A DNA stretch of 53,986 nucleotides from Planctomycetota bacterium (GTDB taxonomy: Bacteria; Planctomycetota; PLA2; JAEUHO01), in assembly GCA_020851795.1 (NCBI GenBank), contig JADZCA010000086.1, positions 1 through 53,986 of the forward strand, read 5' to 3'. The translations under genes were made by a program, and so were the position numbers. Each line of letters begins with the position of its first letter. Positions within the stretch are counted from its first letter, which is position 1. Under the pieces are notes generated by a model. It made no database searches, was not told where the DNA came from, and was given only the letters and a program-made list of their open reading frames with translations. This document shows, one piece after another, positions 52,591 to 53,986 of the stretch.

Positions 52591-53460
52591 AGGCTCGGCG
52601 CCCCGCGCGGGAGCCCGCAGCGGCTCGTTCATGCTCCCGGAGCGGAACCCCTCGAGGTCGAGCGTGACGTACGTGAAGCCGAGGGCCTTGATGCCCTCGA
52701 CCACGCGCTCGCGCAGCCCGGGCGCGAGCAGCGCGGGCACGTCCTCGACGGGGACCTCGACACGAGCGATCGGGTCGTGGACGCGGACCCGGACGACGCG
52801 GAAGCCGAGGTCCTTGACGACGCGCTCGGCCGCCGCCACCCGAGCGAGCCCCTCGCGGGTGATCTCGGTCCCGTACGGGAAGCGGCTCGAGAGGCAGGCG
52901 TCGGCGGGTTTGTCCCACCACGGCAGGCCGAGCGCCTTCGCGACGGCCCGCACCCACGGCTTGCGCAGGCCCGCCTCGAGCAGCGGCGACCGGACACCGT
53001 GGCGCTCGACGGCGGCGAGCCCCGGCCGGTGGTCGCCGAGGTCGTCGGCGTTGGTCCCGTCCACGACCCAGGCGAGCCCGCGCGCGCGCGCGACCTCGAG
53101 GGCGCCTGCGTAGAGAGTGTCCTTGCAGTGGAAGCACCGGTCGGGGGCGTTGCGGCGGAACGCGTCCACGTCGAGCTCGTGCCCGGGCAGGAGGACGTGC
53201 TCGGCCCCCGCGGCGGCGACCTGAGCTCGGCAGTCCTCGAGCTCCCGGTCGGCGAGGCTGTCCGAGCGGTTGGTGACCGCGATGCAGCGGCCCTCGGGCC
53301 ACTCTTGGGCCGCGACGGTGAGCACGAGGGCGCTGTCCACTCCGCCCGAGAGCGTGACGACACCGCCGCCGAGGGGCCGCAGCACGTCGCGCAGGCGACG
53401 TTCCGCCTCGGCGGCGTCGGTCGGCGGCGGCGGGAGAGGGGTGCGCGCAGCGAAGCTCAC
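52585..53460 (-). CDS. larE: LarE-type ATP-dependent sacrificial sulfur transferase
   Basis: The 291-residue protein has the PP-loop SGGVDS (38-43), TNRSDSLADRE, the pair C109-FH-C112 and C189 in ADACLSSRFPYGTEIT. LarE adenylates the nickel-pincer precursor and transfers sulfur, either from a sacrificial cysteine at the ACLSSR position or, when three cysteines are present, via a 4Fe-4S cluster. The three cysteines here favour the cluster-type enzyme. No larA, larB or larC is in the window, so the final substrate is uncertain. GTG 53460 matches the family N-terminus, with TATACT eight bases upstream. It converges on the toroid gene with seven bases between stops. Confidence 0.88.
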   Translation of the reverse strand: MSFAARTPLPPPPTDAAEAERRLRDVLRPLGGGVVTLSGGVDSALVLTVAAQEWPEGRCIAVTNRSDSLADRELEDCRAQVAAAGAEHVLLPGHELDVDAFRRNAPDRCFHCKDTLYAGALEVARARGLAWVVDGTNADDLGDHRPGLAAVERHGVRSPLLEAGLRKPWVRAVAKALGLPWWDKPADACLSSRFPYGTEITREGLARVAAAERVVKDLGFRVVRVRVHDPIARVEVPVEDVPALLAPGLRERVVEGIKALGFTYVTLDLEGFRSGSMNEPLRAPARGAEPR

Positions 53461-53468
53461 GGCGGCGG

Positions 53469-53474
53469 AGTATA
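53469..53474 (-). promoter_or_regulatory. TATACT -10 box of larE
   Basis: Read on the minus strand, TATACT ends eight bases before the GTG start, a good -10 element in otherwise GC-rich DNA. No convincing -35 hexamer is seen 16-18 bases upstream. The spacing would give a leaderless or nearly leaderless message. Confidence 0.45.
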
Positions 53475-53626
53475 GGCGCGCGGCCACGGAGCGCTTCCTG
53501 CCGGGCGCCATTCTCGCCACTCGCAGCCGACTCCGCGCCGCCCGAAGGTCGATTTCGTCCGATAACGCACGCCCTCGTGCGGTCCCGCGGCCCGGCGCGA
53601 CGCCGCGGGCAGCTCGTCGCATCGCC

Positions 53627-53986
53627 TAGTACCGCGCCCCGGAAGTCCGAGGTCCACCCGGCCGATCTGAACGGGTGTGGCCCGCCACAAGGGCGTCCTC
53701 CTTCGGTTGAACCGGAAGGATCGGAAGATCCTGCGGCGCTGTGTCGCCGGGTATCTCGCGCCCGCCTCGCACGTCCGGCGTGCTCGCGTCCTGCTGCTCC
53801 TCGACGCGGGTGTCGCTGCCCGGGAGGTCGCCCGCCGTCTGGGCACGCCTCGAAGCCAAGTCGCGAAGTGGCGGGGCCGGTATCTCGCGGGCGGGCTCCC
53901 CGCCCTGCGGGACGCGCCTCGAAGCGGCCGTCCCCGGCGAATCCGGCAGCGGGAGCGGGTCGAAGTGGTCTCGGTCGCCTGTCGCC
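53627..53986 (+). mobile_element. 5' end of an IS630-type insertion sequence, cut by the window edge
   Basis: A transposase gene begins at 53677 and runs off the window. IS630 elements insert at TA; the TA at 53627-53628 or 53630-53631 (CCTAGTACC) is the likely left boundary, with the sequence after it as the left inverted repeat. The right end is outside the window, so the boundary is unconfirmed. Confidence 0.5.
53677..53986 (+). CDS. IS630-family transposase, N-terminal fragment (truncated by window)
   Basis: The first 103 residues are visible, from GTG 53677, the first possible start after an in-frame TGA at 53668. They form a helix-turn-helix DNA-binding region: AGVAAREVARRLGTPRSQV, then KWRGRYLAGGLPALRDAPRSGRP, which is the characteristic IS630/Tc1-mariner N-terminal pattern. 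The catalytic DDE domain would lie beyond the window. The frame is open to the last base, so the gene is cut by the edge and not visibly broken. Base composition is slightly less GC-rich than its neighbours, as expected for a mobile element. Confidence 0.85.
   Translation, partial: MARHKGVLLRLNRKDRKILRRCVAGYLAPASHVRRARVLLLLDAGVAAREVARRLGTPRSQVAKWRGRYLAGGLPALRDAPRSGRPRRIRQRERVEVVSVACR

Noticed and set aside
53626..53859. Minus-strand ORF at the right edge
   Set aside because: It is antisense to the IS630 transposase, which has a recognisable helix-turn-helix pattern.

Overview
The window is about 54 kb of very GC-rich, gene-dense bacterial DNA. There are no rRNA, tRNA or CRISPR features. The gene families point to the phylum Planctomycetota: a MoxR / DUF58 / von Willebrand factor A (vWA) operon, an ECF sigma / FecR-like / DUF4175 / coiled-coil operon, secreted squalene-cyclase-like (alpha/alpha toroid) proteins, PQQ-type propeller proteins and an aroD-aroE fusion. 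The phylum is an inference from gene content; there is no marker gene for placement. GTG starts are common, many internal operon genes overlap by exactly four bases (GTGA or ATGA), and Shine-Dalgarno (SD) motifs are present at only some genes.

Left part, minus strand (13344 down to 282). A compact operon runs pssA, a folK-panC fusion, a TPR/HEAT protein with a degenerate C39-like domain, panD, ispE, a secreted M60-type metallopeptidase and a trifunctional aroD-aroE-aroK fusion. It supplies phospholipid head groups, folate, pantothenate, isoprenoids and chorismate precursors. A separate HEAT-repeat gene with its own promoter and terminator follows at the left edge. A second minus-strand pair (17106 to 13451) encodes two exported proteins of unknown function.

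Middle, 17.3-25.6 kb. Enolase is overlapped by a small membrane/coiled-coil protein in the position of FtsB/DivIC, followed by a short-chain dehydrogenase. A secreted TPR-CHAT protease-like protein (minus) is divergent from a secreted propeller protein (plus).

25.7-42 kb, plus strand. A tight moxR / DUF58 / BatA-like / vWA-glutamine-amidotransferase-like cluster is followed by a 1480-residue propeller/TPR protein, a large lipoprotein with a glycosidase-like toroid and EF-hand-like ends, a palindromic intergenic element, and a secreted toroid protein that ends in a strong hairpin.

42-52.6 kb, plus strand. A 624-base leader, pyrimidine-rich with two tandem hairpins at its end, precedes an ECF sigma factor, a FecR-like membrane regulator, a DUF4175 membrane protein, a 1228-residue exported coiled-coil protein, a small exported protein and a second secreted toroid protein. 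This looks like a sigma-controlled cell-envelope module.

Right edge. A convergent larE-type sulfur transferase is followed by the 5' part of an IS630-type transposase cut by the window end.

The items I rate most worth a second look are the leader of the ECF sigma gene, the FtsB-like gene beside eno (many planctomycetes lack FtsZ), the palindromic element at 40.5 kb, the two enzyme fusions, the secreted TPR-CHAT protein and a recurrent -10-like hexamer placed 6-8 bases before start codons. No single locus is convincingly a new defence or mobile system.
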